Of a stretch of 64,000 nt of DNA, positions 27,970-37,711 are shown piece after piece. Source of the DNA: Mesorhizobium sp. SOD10 (GTDB lineage Bacteria > Pseudomonadota > Alphaproteobacteria > Rhizobiales > Rhizobiaceae); contig CCNA01000006.1 in the NCBI GenBank assembly GCA_000824805.1, positions 1-64,000 of the forward strand, given 5' to 3'. The position numbers were made by a program, and so were the translations under genes. Within the stretch, counting starts at the first letter, position 1, and each line of letters opens with the position of its first letter. The notes below the pieces were generated by a model. The model was not told the origin of the DNA. It searched no databases and saw nothing but the letters and a program-made list of their open reading frames with translations.

Positions 27970-29493
27970 ATGGCCGATCGCTATGTCGAACTGAAATCGG
28001 TGTCGAAATCCTATGGCGGCGTCCCGGCGCTGACCAAGGTGGATTTCCGCTGCGAACCGGGACGCGTGCACGCCATTCTCGGCGAGAACGGCGCGGGCAA
28101 ATCGACGCTGATGAAATTGCTGGCTGGCGTCATCCAGCCGGACAGCGGAACGATCTCCATCGGCGGGCAGACGGTGCGCTTCTCTTCCCCGCGCGACGCG
28201 GCCAAACAGGGCACTGTCTGCATGTTCCAGGAACTGTCGCTGATGCCGCATCTTTCGGTTGGCGACAATATCGTGCTTGCAGCCCCGCGCACCCGGATGG
28301 GACTGGTGGAGCGCGGCGTCTATCAGGAGGCGCGCGAGGCGCTGGACCTGGTTGGTGCCAGGTCGATCCCGCTCGGCGCTCGCGTTTCTGGCCTTTCCCT
28401 GTCGGAGCGACAGCTGGTGGAAATCGCGAAGGCCGTGTTCCGCAAGCCCAAGCTTCTTATCCTTGACGAGGCGACCTCGGCGCTGACCAGCGAACTCGTC
28501 GAGACGGTGTTCGGTGTCCTCAGGATGCTGAAGGCGCAGGGTGTCGCGATCCTTTTCATCTCGCATCGCATGCATGAGGTCGACGCCATCGCCGACCGCA
28601 TATCCGTCTTCCGCAACGGCAGACATATCGAGACCTTCGACGTCGGCGCGCGCACGACGGATCAGATCGTCGGCCTCATGATCGGCCGCTCGCTGGAAGA
28701 GCTCTTTCCGCCGCGCCGCCCGCCTGTGCCCGACACGACGCCGGCAGTTCTGGACGTGTCCGACGTCAGCTGGCAAAGCCAGCTCGTCAATGTATCGCTT
28801 GCCGCGCGCGCCGGCGAAATCGTTGGGCTCGGCGGTTTGGACGCGCAGGGCCAGCAGCAGATCATGCATGCTGTCTTCGGCGTGTTGCGGGGCGTGACGG
28901 GCCGCATCGAACTCAACGGCAAGCGACTGAATGGCCTGAAGCCGCCGAGGCTGAAACAATCCGACATCGGTCTGGCGCTTGTGCCCGAGGACCGCAAGAC
29001 AGAGGGGCTGATCCCCAGCATGTCGGTTGCGCAAAACATGCGCCTGGCGGCTCTTGGACGGGCGCCGTTCGGCTTGCTCGACCTGAACGGCAACAGCGAT
29101 GCGCGACTGCGGCAACTGATCGAACGCCTGGCCCTGACCTATGGTTCGCTCGAGGATCCCGTTGCAACGCTGTCGGGCGGCAACCAGCAGAAGGTGGTGC
29201 TGGCCAAATGGCTGGTGCTGTCGCCCAAATGCCTGCTGCTGATGGACCCGACGCGCGGCATTGACCTCGGGACCAAGGCCCAGATCTACAGGCTGCTCAC
29301 CGATCTGGCGGCCGAAGGAATGGCGGTGATCCTGCAGTCGACCGACTATGAGGAACTCATCCATTTGTGCGACCGGGTCTACGTCTTCTACCGGGGGAGT
29401 GTGGCAAAGGAACTGAAGGGCGATCAACTGTCCGCCGACGCGCTCATCGCCGCCTCAATGAATGTGCACCTTCACGCTGGGGCTCGAGCATGA
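27970..29493 (+). CDS. Sugar ABC transporter ATP-binding protein, two NBDs
   Basis: RbsA-type tandem ATPase (507 aa). NBD1: Walker A GENGAGKSTLMKLL, signature LSLSERQLVEIAKAV, Walker B LLILDEATSALT. NBD2: signature LSGGNQQKVVLAKWL but Walker B LLLMDPTRGIDLG, where the usual Asp-Glu is Met-Asp. NBD2 hydrolysis is therefore doubtful. The stop overlaps the first permease ATG. Start has GGAGCG upstream. Confidence 0.9.
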   Translation: MADRYVELKSVSKSYGGVPALTKVDFRCEPGRVHAILGENGAGKSTLMKLLAGVIQPDSGTISIGGQTVRFSSPRDAAKQGTVCMFQELSLMPHLSVGDNIVLAAPRTRMGLVERGVYQEAREALDLVGARSIPLGARVSGLSLSERQLVEIAKAVFRKPKLLILDEATSALTSELVETVFGVLRMLKAQGVAILFISHRMHEVDAIADRISVFRNGRHIETFDVGARTTDQIVGLMIGRSLEELFPPRRPPVPDTTPAVLDVSDVSWQSQLVNVSLAARAGEIVGLGGLDAQGQQQIMHAVFGVLRGVTGRIELNGKRLNGLKPPRLKQSDIGLALVPEDRKTEGLIPSMSVAQNMRLAALGRAPFGLLDLNGNSDARLRQLIERLALTYGSLEDPVATLSGGNQQKVVLAKWLVLSPKCLLLMDPTRGIDLGTKAQIYRLLTDLAAEGMAVILQSTDYEELIHLCDRVYVFYRGSVAKELKGDQLSADALIAASMNVHLHAGARA

Positions 29494-30452
29494 CGACCAG
29501 GCTTCGCCAAAATGCAAGGGAAGCGATTGCCGCGCTCGCGCTGGTGGTGCTTTTCACCGGCTATATCGCCATTCATCCACGCGGCTTCTCAACCTACGTG
29601 GTTACCATCTGGTCGAACGAAGGGACGCTGCTTGGGCTTGCCGCGATCGCCCAGTTCTTTGTCGTCCTGGTTAAGGGGATCGATCTCTCGGTAGGGTCTG
29701 TTGTTGCGCTGACCAACGTGGTGGCATCCTTCGTTCTCAACGGATCTCCAACGTCGATCGCTCTTGGCATGGTGGCAGTGCTCGCCGTTGGGGTCGCCTG
29801 CGGGCTCGTAAACGGGATCGCGGTCGTCCATGGCCGGGTGCAGCCGATTGTCACCACCCTGGCGACAGGTGGTATGTTCAGCGGCATCGCCCTGCTTCTG
29901 CGGCCAACGCCTGGCGGCAGCATCGATGAGACGATGTCGGACGCGCTCACCTATGCGGTGGCGGGCATCCCGGTCTCGGCGATCGTTCTTGTCGTCGTCC
30001 TCGTCGCATTGCTGGTCCTTTTGCGCCGCACGACCGTCGGGCTCGGCCTCTATGGCGTCGGGTCGTCCGAACAGTCAGCCTATATGACCGGCCTTCGTGT
30101 GAACCGGCTCAAGCTGGTCGCCTATAGCAGCAGCGGCTTCGTCGCCGCCCTTGCCGGCATTTATGTCAGCATGGTCACGCTTACTGGCGATCCCAATATC
30201 GGGCCGTCCTACACGCTGAACTCGATCGCCGCCGTCGTGTTGGGCGGCGTTGCGCTAAGCGGTGGCGTGGGCAGCCCCATCGGCGCCGTGATCGGCGCTT
30301 TGATCCTGAAGACCATCTCGTCGCTGATGTTCTTCTCCGGACTGCCGCCATTGGCGCAACCGTTTTTCGAGGGATTGATCCTGGCAACCGCAATTGCACT
30401 CGGCGCGCTCGGCGTTTTCCGGGTGCGCAGCCGGCTTGAGCTATACCGCTGA
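29490..30452 (+). CDS. Sugar ABC transporter permease (first of pair)
   Basis: RbsC-family permease of 320 aa, about 9 hydrophobic segments, with FFVVLVKGIDLSVGSVVALT and the coupling segment LNSIAAVVLGGVALSGG. ATG overlaps the ATPase stop (ATGA), and its TGA overlaps the next permease ATG (TGATG). This forms a translationally coupled ATPase-permease-permease set. A longer frame from 29367 lies inside the ATPase gene and is rejected. Confidence 0.9.
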   Translation: MTTRLRQNAREAIAALALVVLFTGYIAIHPRGFSTYVVTIWSNEGTLLGLAAIAQFFVVLVKGIDLSVGSVVALTNVVASFVLNGSPTSIALGMVAVLAVGVACGLVNGIAVVHGRVQPIVTTLATGGMFSGIALLLRPTPGGSIDETMSDALTYAVAGIPVSAIVLVVVLVALLVLLRRTTVGLGLYGVGSSEQSAYMTGLRVNRLKLVAYSSSGFVAALAGIYVSMVTLTGDPNIGPSYTLNSIAAVVLGGVALSGGVGSPIGAVIGALILKTISSLMFFSGLPPLAQPFFEGLILATAIALGALGVFRVRSRLELYR

Positions 30453-31447
30453 TGACTGATGCAACCGAGCGAACCGTTACGCCACGCAAATCCCCCCCCT
30501 GGCTCAACCGGGACCGGATGTCGGTCCTGCTGATCGCCCTGGGCTGCGTCGCTCTGCTTCTGGGCGGCTCGCTATTGTATCCCGGCTTCCTGAAGCCCGG
30601 CTACCTGTTGCAGCAGCTTCAGATCGCCGCCTTTCTTGGCATCATCGCCACCGGCGCCATGATGGTGATCCTGCTCGGCGAGATCGACCTTTCCGTGCCC
30701 TGGACCATAACAGGCACGGCGATTGTCGTTATCTCGGCCTCCGGCAGTTCCAATCCCCTGATCGCCAGCCTGGCAATTCCCCTGGGCTTGTGCCTTGGCA
30801 TGGCGGTCGGGCTGTTGAACGCCATCGGTGTCGCCGTTTTTCGCGTGCCCGCGATGGTCTGGACGCTGGCCGTCAACGCCATGCTGCTTGGCGCCGCGGT
30901 TTTCTACACCGGCAACAGCCGTCCTAACGGTGAAGTTCCCTGGCTAGCGACGCAGGCGGCGACCGGCCGCAGCTTCGGCATCCCCAATGCTTTTCTCGTT
31001 TGGGCCGTCCTTGCGGCGATCACCGTCTGGATGCTCAAACGGACCGTTTATGGAAACTACCTCTATGCGCTCGGCAATTCGCGACGTGCCGTGTTTCTTG
31101 CCGGGGCACGGGTTCATCTGGTGACAGTGGCAACCTTCGTCCTTGCAGGGTTGTTTTCCAGTTTCGGCGCCATCCTCCTGCTCGGCTACACCAACCAGGC
31201 CTATCAGGGTATGGGGGACCCTTATCTCATGCCGGTCATCTCGGCGGTGGTAATCGGAGGAACCTCAATCCAGGGCGGTCGAGGAAACTATGTCGGCACC
31301 TTCGTCGGGGCTATCTTCATCACGCTTCTGTCGTCGATCCTTTCCGTGATGCAGATGCCCCCCGCAGCGCGCCAGATCATCTTCGGCGCAATCATCTTGG
31401 TCATGCTGCTGATCCACGGCCTCACCGACAAGAACGGCGACATCTGA
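30452..31447 (+). CDS. Sugar ABC transporter permease (second of pair)
   Basis: RbsC-family permease of 331 aa, with MMVILLGEIDLSVPWTITG and YLMPVISAVVIGGTSIQGG. It differs from its neighbour enough to suggest a heterodimeric membrane channel rather than a recent duplication. Start codon overlaps the previous stop. It precedes the broken tarD gene by about 170 nt, in which I see no gene. Confidence 0.9.
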   Translation: MTDATERTVTPRKSPPWLNRDRMSVLLIALGCVALLLGGSLLYPGFLKPGYLLQQLQIAAFLGIIATGAMMVILLGEIDLSVPWTITGTAIVVISASGSSNPLIASLAIPLGLCLGMAVGLLNAIGVAVFRVPAMVWTLAVNAMLLGAAVFYTGNSRPNGEVPWLATQAATGRSFGIPNAFLVWAVLAAITVWMLKRTVYGNYLYALGNSRRAVFLAGARVHLVTVATFVLAGLFSSFGAILLLGYTNQAYQGMGDPYLMPVISAVVIGGTSIQGGRGNYVGTFVGAIFITLLSSILSVMQMPPAARQIIFGAIILVMLLIHGLTDKNGDI

Positions 31448-31621
31448 GGGCGCCAGTTCGATCGGAAGGTCTGGACGTCTGGATGATGCTCGAGGACTTA
31501 CGAGGAGGCTGCCCGAGCCATCGTGCAGCCATCGAAGAACCAAGCCAACTGCACAGGCGATTTCGCCGGCAGCCACTTACTGCAAGGCGGCGGCAGCGCC
31601 ACTCGAAGGACAGGACCAACT

Positions 31622-32772
31622 ATGCGCATCGTGGACATCAGGGAAAAGACAGTCTCGATTGCCTCCCGCATCTCCAACGCCTACATCGACTTTTCCAAAA
31701 TGACTTGCTCGGCCGTCGCCGTGATCACCGACGTCGTACGTGACGGCAAACCGGTCGTTGGCTACGGTTTCAACTCGAATGGCCGCTATGGACAGGGCGC
31801 CCTAATGCGCGACCGTTTCTTTGCGCGAGTTCTTGGCGCCGATCCGGAAACGCTCATTGACCATCAGCAGAATAACCTCGACCCGTTCGCAATCTGGAAG
31901 ACTCTCATGACCAACGAGAAGCCCGGTGGCCACGGCGAACGGTCCGTGGCGGTGGGCACCATAGACATGGCTGTCTGGGGCGCCGTCGCCAAGATCGCCG
32001 ACGTTCCGCTGTGGCGCCTGCTGGCGGACCGTTACCGGGCAGGCGTGGCGGACGAGAAGGTTTGGGTCTACGCGGCGGGCGGTTATTATTATCCTGGCAA
32101 GGACCACTCGAAGCTTCAGGCGGAGATGCGAGGTTATCTGGACCGCGGCTACAAGGTGGTGAAAATGAAAATCGGCGGCGTGCCGCTGGATGAGGATCTG
32201 CGCCGCATCGAGGCTGTTTTGGAGGTGGTCGGTGAGGGCAAATATCTGGCTGTGGATGCCAACGGACGCTTCGACCTGAAGACCGCCATCGCCTATGCCG
32301 AGGCGATCCGGCCGTACCGCCTGTTCTGGTACGAGGAGCCTGGGGATCCGCTGGACTACGCGCTACAGGCTGAACTGACGAGCCACTATGACGGCCCGAT
32401 GGCGTTTTCTCGCATCAGGATGCGCGCAACCTCCTGCGCCATGGCGGCATGCGGCCCGACCGCGACTATCTTCAGTTCGACTGCGCCCTCTCCTACGGCC
32501 TGGTGGATTATCTCCGCACACTGGAGGTGATGAAGACGCTTGGCTGGTCCTCACGGCGCCTGGTTCCGCATGGCGGCCATCAAATGTCGCTCAACATCGC
32601 CGCGGGCCTGCATCTGGGCGGCAACGAATCTTATCCCGGCGTTTTCCAGCCCTTTGGCGGCTTCGCCGACGACATTGCTGTAGAAGACGGCTATGTCGGG
32701 CTACCGGATATTCCAGGTGTCGGCTTTGAAAAGAAAGCCGAACTGTTTACGGTCTTCCGACAATTGCACTAG
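31622..32772 (+). pseudogene. tarD: D-tartrate dehydratase-like enolase-superfamily gene, 13-nt deletion
   Basis: Mandelate racemase/enolase superfamily protein closely resembling Bradyrhizobium D-tartrate dehydratase TarD: MRIVDIREKTVSIASRISNA, VYAAGGYYYPGKDHSKLQ, catalytic KMKIGG, metal ligands in VDANGRFDL and FWYEEPGDPLDY. After GPMA (32404) the expected TGENL codons are missing and the sequence resumes as FSHQDARNLLRHGGMRPDRD in another frame. It continues through the catalytic His in VPHGGHQMSLNIAAGLHLGG to a stop at 32770-32772. The gap is best explained by a 13-nt deletion, which removes the third metal-ligand Glu and shifts the frame. The product ends prematurely at about 303 aa. Upstream fusion frames from 31523 are not conserved. 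Confidence 0.85.
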
Positions 32773-32968
32773 CCGTCAGCGGTCGCGCTCCTGAAACGAG
32801 GTTTCGGCACTCCGAACGCTCGAGATAGGTACTCATATCGCCGTCGATATGGCGCGAGTAGTTGTCTCAACGGAGAGAAGGCGACCGCTAAGGAGAAGAT
32901 CGCCGCGCCGCCTATGGCTGTAACGGCCTCTAGCGGGTGCTTCGAGCCGGTGCTGTGGCGGAGTCGTT

Positions 32969-33706
32969 TTACAGGGCTCCTTTTGCTTGTGCCCTCTTGC
33001 CGAGATAGAGCTCCTGCATGACTGACGACTGTTGCAACTCTTCGATGCCGCCTGACGCTACGATGCGCCCCGAATTCATCAGATAGCCTTGTTCGGCCAC
33101 CGAAAGCGCCAGTCCGGCATTCTGCTCGACCAGCAGCACAGCCGCGCGGAACTTCTCGCGCACATCGATGATGATCCCCTGCAGCTCGGACACCAGCAAC
33201 GGCGACAGCCCGAGCGAGGGTTCGTCAAGCAGAAGGATGCGCGGTCTCGCCATAAGGCCGCGCGCGATCGCCAGCATCTGCTGCTGGCCGCCGCTGAGCG
33301 TACCCGCCTTGGCGCCGCGCTTCTTGGCAAGGATAGTGAAGTAGTTCTCCATCAACGCGAGGTCGGCCTCGACCGCATCCCGGTCCTTGCGGCAATAGGC
33401 GCCCAGCAAAAGGTTCTCGCGCACGCTCATATCGGCGAACACGTGGCGGCCTTCCGGCACCATCACGACGCCGAGCGTGGCCTTCTCATCGGCGTGAAGC
33501 GCGGTGACGTCGCGGCCGTCGAAGGTCACGGTGCCGCGCCGCGGCTTCACCAGACCGGCAATGGAACGCAACAGCGTCGTCTTGCCGGCGCCGTTGGGGC
33601 CGAGGATGGTGACGATCCCGTTTTGCCCGACCGTAAGCGAGACGTCGCGATTGACCGCGACAGGCCCATAGCCGGTATCTACATGCTCGACGGCAAGCAG
33701 GTTCAT
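32969..33706 (-). CDS. livF: Branched-chain amino acid-type ABC ATPase LivF
   Basis: Single-NBD importer ATPase (245 aa): Walker A GPNGAGKTTLLRSI, signature LSGGQQQMLAIARGL, Walker B ILLLDEPSLGLSPLL, and H-loop region replaced by the LivF form LLVEQNAGLAL. The start at 33706 overlaps the livG stop (ATGA). It is the last gene of a livK-H-M-G-F operon. Liv-type systems import amino acids but also amides, carboxylates and aromatic acids, so the substrate here is open. Confidence 0.9.
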   Translation of the reverse strand: MNLLAVEHVDTGYGPVAVNRDVSLTVGQNGIVTILGPNGAGKTTLLRSIAGLVKPRRGTVTFDGRDVTALHADEKATLGVVMVPEGRHVFADMSVRENLLLGAYCRKDRDAVEADLALMENYFTILAKKRGAKAGTLSGGQQQMLAIARGLMARPRILLLDEPSLGLSPLLVSELQGIIIDVREKFRAAVLLVEQNAGLALSVAEQGYLMNSGRIVASGGIEELQQSSVMQELYLGKRAQAKGAL

Positions 33707-34431
33707 GACGCGGCCGCCTTCCTGTTGGGACCCAGATAGACCTCGCGCACCTTGGAATCGGCGAGCACCTCGGCCGGCAGGCCTTCCGCGATCTTGGTGC
33801 CGAAGTCGAGCACGATGAGGCGGTCGCATAGGTCTGACATCATGTCCATGTCGTGGTCGATGAGGCAGACGCCGATGCCTTGCGGCGGCAGTTGCGCGAT
33901 GACGGCCGCGAAGGCCTGGGCTTCGCTGTCGTTCAGCCCTGCGCCGGGTTCGTCCAGCAGCAGCAGTTCGGGCGAGACGCCGAGCGCGACGGCCAGGCCA
34001 AGGCGCCTGAGGCTGCCGAAGGGCAGCGATCCCGCGATCGCCCTCCCGAGCGGCGCTAGGCCGACAAAGTCGAGGATCATGCCGGGCGACGCCCAGCGGC
34101 TGCCTCTCATCCTGCCCTGCTCCCAGGCGATACGCACGTTCTCGTAGACGGTCAGGCCCGGAAAGGACATCGCCTGCTGGAACGTCCGGACCAGCCGCTT
34201 TCGCGCAATGCGGTGCGCGCCGATATTGGTGATGTCCTGCCCTTGCCACGATACCGTGCCGCCGGTCGCCGGGTGGACGCCGGTGACGACGTTGAACAAG
34301 GTGGTCTTGCCGGAGCCGTTGGGACCGACGATGCCGACCACTTGGTCGGTGCCGATGTCGAGATCGATGCCGTTGAGCGCGACGACGCCGCCGAATTGCT
34401 TGCGCAGACCCCTCACCTCAAGCGCGGCCAT
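33703..34431 (-). CDS. livG: Branched-chain amino acid-type ABC ATPase LivG
   Basis: ATPase partner of LivF (242 aa): Walker A GPNGSGKTTLFNVV, Walker B LLLDEPGAGLND, switch His in LIDHDMDMMSDLCDRLIVLD. Signature region reads LPFGSLRRLGLAVAL, a variant of the usual LSYGxQR form. The start overlaps the end of livM by 14 nt. Same operon as livF. Confidence 0.9.
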   Translation of the reverse strand: MAALEVRGLRKQFGGVVALNGIDLDIGTDQVVGIVGPNGSGKTTLFNVVTGVHPATGGTVSWQGQDITNIGAHRIARKRLVRTFQQAMSFPGLTVYENVRIAWEQGRMRGSRWASPGMILDFVGLAPLGRAIAGSLPFGSLRRLGLAVALGVSPELLLLDEPGAGLNDSEAQAFAAVIAQLPPQGIGVCLIDHDMDMMSDLCDRLIVLDFGTKIAEGLPAEVLADSKVREVYLGPNRKAAAS

Positions 34432-35509
34432 TCGTGCCTCCGCCTTGCTTTTCGAGCCCCCCGCGAACCGCGCAGTAGACGTTCTTGATGCCTGCGCCGA
34501 CCCCGCCTGGAAGCAGAAGGATCACCAGAAGCAGGCAGACGCCATAGGCGATGCGGGAATCGACCGGATCGAGGTTCAGCACTTCGGGCAGGAAGTTGAC
34601 GATGACGGCGCCGATCAGCGGCCCGTAGAGGTAGCGGGCGCCGCCCAGCATGACCATCAAGGCCAGGTAAAGGCTGGGGAAGGCGCCGAACAGGGTCGGC
34701 GAGATGTGGCGCAGGTAATAGAGCTGCAGCACCCCGGCCAGGCCGGCGAACAGGCCTGACACCATGAGCACGCCAAGCTTGTGCAGGTCGACATTTATGC
34801 CGACCGAACGCGCCAGCTGCTCGTTCTCGCGGATCGCCCGCAACGTCCGGCCGTAGCGCGAATTGCCGATGAGATAGGTCGCGGAGAGCGCCAGGAAGAG
34901 CGCCGCCAGGACCAGGTAATAATTGTTGGAGAGCTTGTCGAAATTGATGCCGGGCAACGGCGTGACCGACCCGACATCGAGGCCGGTGGCGGATCCGGTG
35001 AAGGTGCCGCCATTGGTGAGCACGACGACGAACAGGGCGCAGAAGCAGAAGGTGATGATGATGTAATGTTGTCCACCCACTCTCAGCGTCGGCAGACCGA
35101 TGACGCCGCCGACGATCGCCGACAAGGCCATGGCGAAGGGCAGCGACGTCCAGAAGCCGAAGCCGAGCTGCACGGAAAGGATAGCCGAGGCGTAGGCGCC
35201 GACCCCCATCAGCGCCGCATGGCCGACCGACATGATGCCGGCCTGGCCGAACTGCAGACCGAGGCCGTAGAGGCCGATCGCCGTATAGAGCGTCGTGATG
35301 GCGATCGACAGGAAGCGATAGCCGAGGCCGAGCCAGGGCAAGGCGATGAGCAGCACCGCCAGCAGGATTGCTGTGATCGCCTGGACGCCGGCCGGCAGCG
35401 GAACGGCGGCATTGTCGGCCGTCAGAAGCGCGAGCCGATCCCGTGCCCTGACGCCTTCTGGCGCGGCGCCTGTCTTGCCGGCGCTGTTGTCGGTCATTGG
35501 CATCGACAT
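34418..35509 (-). CDS. livM: Branched-chain amino acid-type ABC permease LivM
   Basis: Permease of 363 aa with about 9-10 membrane spans after a ~45-residue hydrophilic N-terminus. Family marks: GLQFGQAGIMSVGHAALMGV and AIRENEQLARSVGINV. Its start lies 1 nt after the livH stop. Alternative Met codons at positions 3 and 5 cannot be excluded. Confidence 0.9.
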   Translation of the reverse strand: MSMPMTDNSAGKTGAAPEGVRARDRLALLTADNAAVPLPAGVQAITAILLAVLLIALPWLGLGYRFLSIAITTLYTAIGLYGLGLQFGQAGIMSVGHAALMGVGAYASAILSVQLGFGFWTSLPFAMALSAIVGGVIGLPTLRVGGQHYIIITFCFCALFVVVLTNGGTFTGSATGLDVGSVTPLPGINFDKLSNNYYLVLAALFLALSATYLIGNSRYGRTLRAIRENEQLARSVGINVDLHKLGVLMVSGLFAGLAGVLQLYYLRHISPTLFGAFPSLYLALMVMLGGARYLYGPLIGAVIVNFLPEVLNLDPVDSRIAYGVCLLLVILLLPGGVGAGIKNVYCAVRGGLEKQGGGTNGRA

Positions 35510-35510
35510 C

Positions 35511-36383
35511 TCACGATGCCTTCGGGCCGAGCGTGCCGCCGAGCAGACCCTGGGGCCGCAGCACCAGGATCAGGATCATCACGACCAGCGAATAGGCGTC
35601 GGTCCATTCCGGATATCCGTAACCGGCGCTGAGGCCGTCGACGAGGCCGAGCACGAGACCGCCGACGACGGCGCCGCCGACATTGCCGAGACCGCCGATC
35701 AGCGAGACCGCGAAGCCGCGGATGATGATGACGCTGCCGGTGAAGGGCGTGATCGGAAACAGCGAGATCATCAGCGCACCGCCGATGCCGGCAAGCAGGC
35801 TGCCATAGATGAAGACGCCGGTGACGTAGCGGCGGACCGGAATGCCCATCAGCTCGGCGGTGTCGCGGTCCGAAACGCTCGCCCGCAACGCCATCCCATA
35901 GCGGCTGCGCGAGATGCCAAAATAGGTTATCGCCACGATCACTGCGGTAATCGCGACAACGATCGCGCGCATGGCGGTGACATCCACGCCGCCGATCGTC
36001 CAGACCAGGCCGACCGGGTCGGTGATGCTTTTCTGGAACTCGTTGAAGACGCGGATGACGGCGTGCTGCAGGATCACGCTTAAGCCAATCGACATAATGA
36101 AGCCGTTCATTGGCCGATTGAGCGTGAAGCGGAACAGGCATCTTTCGGCGGCAAAGCCGAGCGCCCCGACCAGCAGGCCGGCGAACACCAGCGCCACGAA
36201 GAAGTTCATCCCGGCGCCGACCATGAACCAGGTCGCCATGCCGCCGACCATCAGGAACTCGCCATGCGCGAAATTGACAATGCCGGCCAGGCCGAAGATC
36301 AGAGTGATGCCGATGCCGATGAGAATGGTGACGCTGGCAACCGATAGGCTGTTCACCAGTTGCTGCACAAAAATGTCCATCAT
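35511..36383 (-). CDS. livH: Branched-chain amino acid-type ABC permease LivH
   Basis: Permease of 290 aa, about 8 spans, with IFGLAGIVNFAHGEFLMVGG and RGFAVSLIGGLGNVGGAVVG. The start (MMDIFVQQLVNSLSVASVTI) is fixed by family similarity; the frame extends upstream to 36599 into the binding-protein gene and that part is rejected. Second gene of the liv operon, 82 nt after the binding protein. Confidence 0.9.
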   Translation of the reverse strand: MMDIFVQQLVNSLSVASVTILIGIGITLIFGLAGIVNFAHGEFLMVGGMATWFMVGAGMNFFVALVFAGLLVGALGFAAERCLFRFTLNRPMNGFIMSIGLSVILQHAVIRVFNEFQKSITDPVGLVWTIGGVDVTAMRAIVVAITAVIVAITYFGISRSRYGMALRASVSDRDTAELMGIPVRRYVTGVFIYGSLLAGIGGALMISLFPITPFTGSVIIIRGFAVSLIGGLGNVGGAVVGGLVLGLVDGLSAGYGYPEWTDAYSLVVMILILVLRPQGLLGGTLGPKAS

Positions 36384-36465
36384 CAAATCCGGGTGGAGAA
36401 CCTGCAGGGAAGGATGGGCGGAACATAGCCGCCCATCCCGATGTCGGATTTCGTTGCGGAACGGC

Positions 36466-37698
36466 TCAGCCGCCGTTGTCGCCGGGGGGCGGTGCGGCCG
36501 GCGGCTGCTCGACCGCGCATTTGAACTGGTCGGATGTGTTGGGCTCGACCATGCAGACCTCGGTCGCGAAGGTGACCTGATGATGCTTGTTGAACACAAG
36601 CGGTACAGGGGAAACGACGCCCTTGTAGTCCGATTTCAGGAGCTCTGCGACCACCGCGTCCGGATCATCGATCTTGCCGACCTTCTCCAGCGCCTTGGCG
36701 TACCAGAAGAAGTAATCGTAATAGAGCAGCGAGACCGAGGACTGCGGGCCCTTGGCGGCGCCGAGGCCGAAATACTTGTCGAAATACTGCTTCACCTCGG
36801 GGTATGGCGAGGAACCCCAGCAGACCGGCACGCAGCTCATCGTCACCGGCACGTCCGCCTTCAAGCTGCGCTCCTGATAGATGCCCGGATCGACACCGAA
36901 CAGGAAATAGGACGGCGCCACGCCGAGCTTGAGGGCTTGCGGGAAGGCGGTGAGCGTTGAATCGCCATTATACCAGAAATGCACGATATCGGGCTTCATG
37001 CCCTTGATGCGGGTGAGCAGCGGCGAGAAGTCGGTCGTATCCGGCGGATATTGCACGAGGTCGACTTTCTGCCCTTCCGCCTCGAGCGCCTTGACATAGT
37101 GAGATGACAGATACTGCCCCGTCGCGTCGTTGCCGACGAACACCACCGAATGCCTCGGCGGCGATTTCAGCTGCGGCGTGAGCAGCGAGAGCACGCCCTT
37201 GGCGGTGCTGCCACTGCGCTGCCATTCCTGCGGCTCGCTCTGGAACGCGTAGTGAAGCCAGCCGTCCTCGGCGACGGCCTTGTCGTCGAGCACGGCGCCA
37301 AGCGAGCTGTTGCCGGAAAACTGCAGCACCTTGGCCGGACCGGTGATCTTGGCCATAGACACTGAGAAGTCATGCGTCTCGGTGCCCCAGATCGCCTTGA
37401 CGCCAATGTCGTTGACCAGCTCGCGCGCGGCCGCGATGGTGACGTTCACATCCGTCCGGTTGTCGCGGATATAGAGTTTGACCTTGTAGGTCTTGTCGCC
37501 GACCTTGATGCCGCCGGCGTCGTTGATCTGTTGCGCCGCCAGATTGGCTGCGCCGACAATGGTGTTGCCGGCCGAAACGAACGAGCCCGACTGCGCGGCG
37601 ATAACGCCGATGGGAAGTTCCTCGTCGGCGTTGGCCGTCTGCAAAGCCATCGCGAGCCCCGCCGCCGCCATGGCCAATCCAAGTCCTAGCTGTCTCAT
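36466..37698 (-). CDS. Liv-type ABC transporter substrate-binding protein
   Basis: LivK-like type 1 periplasmic protein (410 aa). Sec signal MRQLGLGLAMAAAGLAMALQ, cleaved near TANADE. Fold marks LPIGVIAAQSGSFVSAGNTI and IWGTETHDFSVSMAKITGPA. The tail is proline-rich (PPAAPPPGDNGG). GGGAGG 5 nt upstream supports the start. It heads the livHMGF operon and has a strong operator about 30 nt upstream shared with three other units, which argues that its ligand is a carbohydrate-derived acid handled by the nearby dehydrogenases rather than leucine. Confidence 0.88.
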   Translation of the reverse strand: MRQLGLGLAMAAAGLAMALQTANADEELPIGVIAAQSGSFVSAGNTIVGAANLAAQQINDAGGIKVGDKTYKVKLYIRDNRTDVNVTIAAARELVNDIGVKAIWGTETHDFSVSMAKITGPAKVLQFSGNSSLGAVLDDKAVAEDGWLHYAFQSEPQEWQRSGSTAKGVLSLLTPQLKSPPRHSVVFVGNDATGQYLSSHYVKALEAEGQKVDLVQYPPDTTDFSPLLTRIKGMKPDIVHFWYNGDSTLTAFPQALKLGVAPSYFLFGVDPGIYQERSLKADVPVTMSCVPVCWGSSPYPEVKQYFDKYFGLGAAKGPQSSVSLLYYDYFFWYAKALEKVGKIDDPDAVVAELLKSDYKGVVSPVPLVFNKHHQVTFATEVCMVEPNTSDQFKCAVEQPPAAPPPGDNGG

Positions 37699-37711
37699 GC
37701 ATGTTCCTCCC

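Noticed and set aside
32777..32889. Inverted repeat AGCGGTCGC / GCGACCGCT between tarD and livF
   Set aside because: Only 9 bp with ~95-nt spacing and no T tract; insufficient for a terminator call.
32969..34249. 426-codon single frame taken as one ATPase
   Set aside because: Only the part from 33706 down is LivF; the N-terminal half is the wrong frame across livG, which has its own gene.
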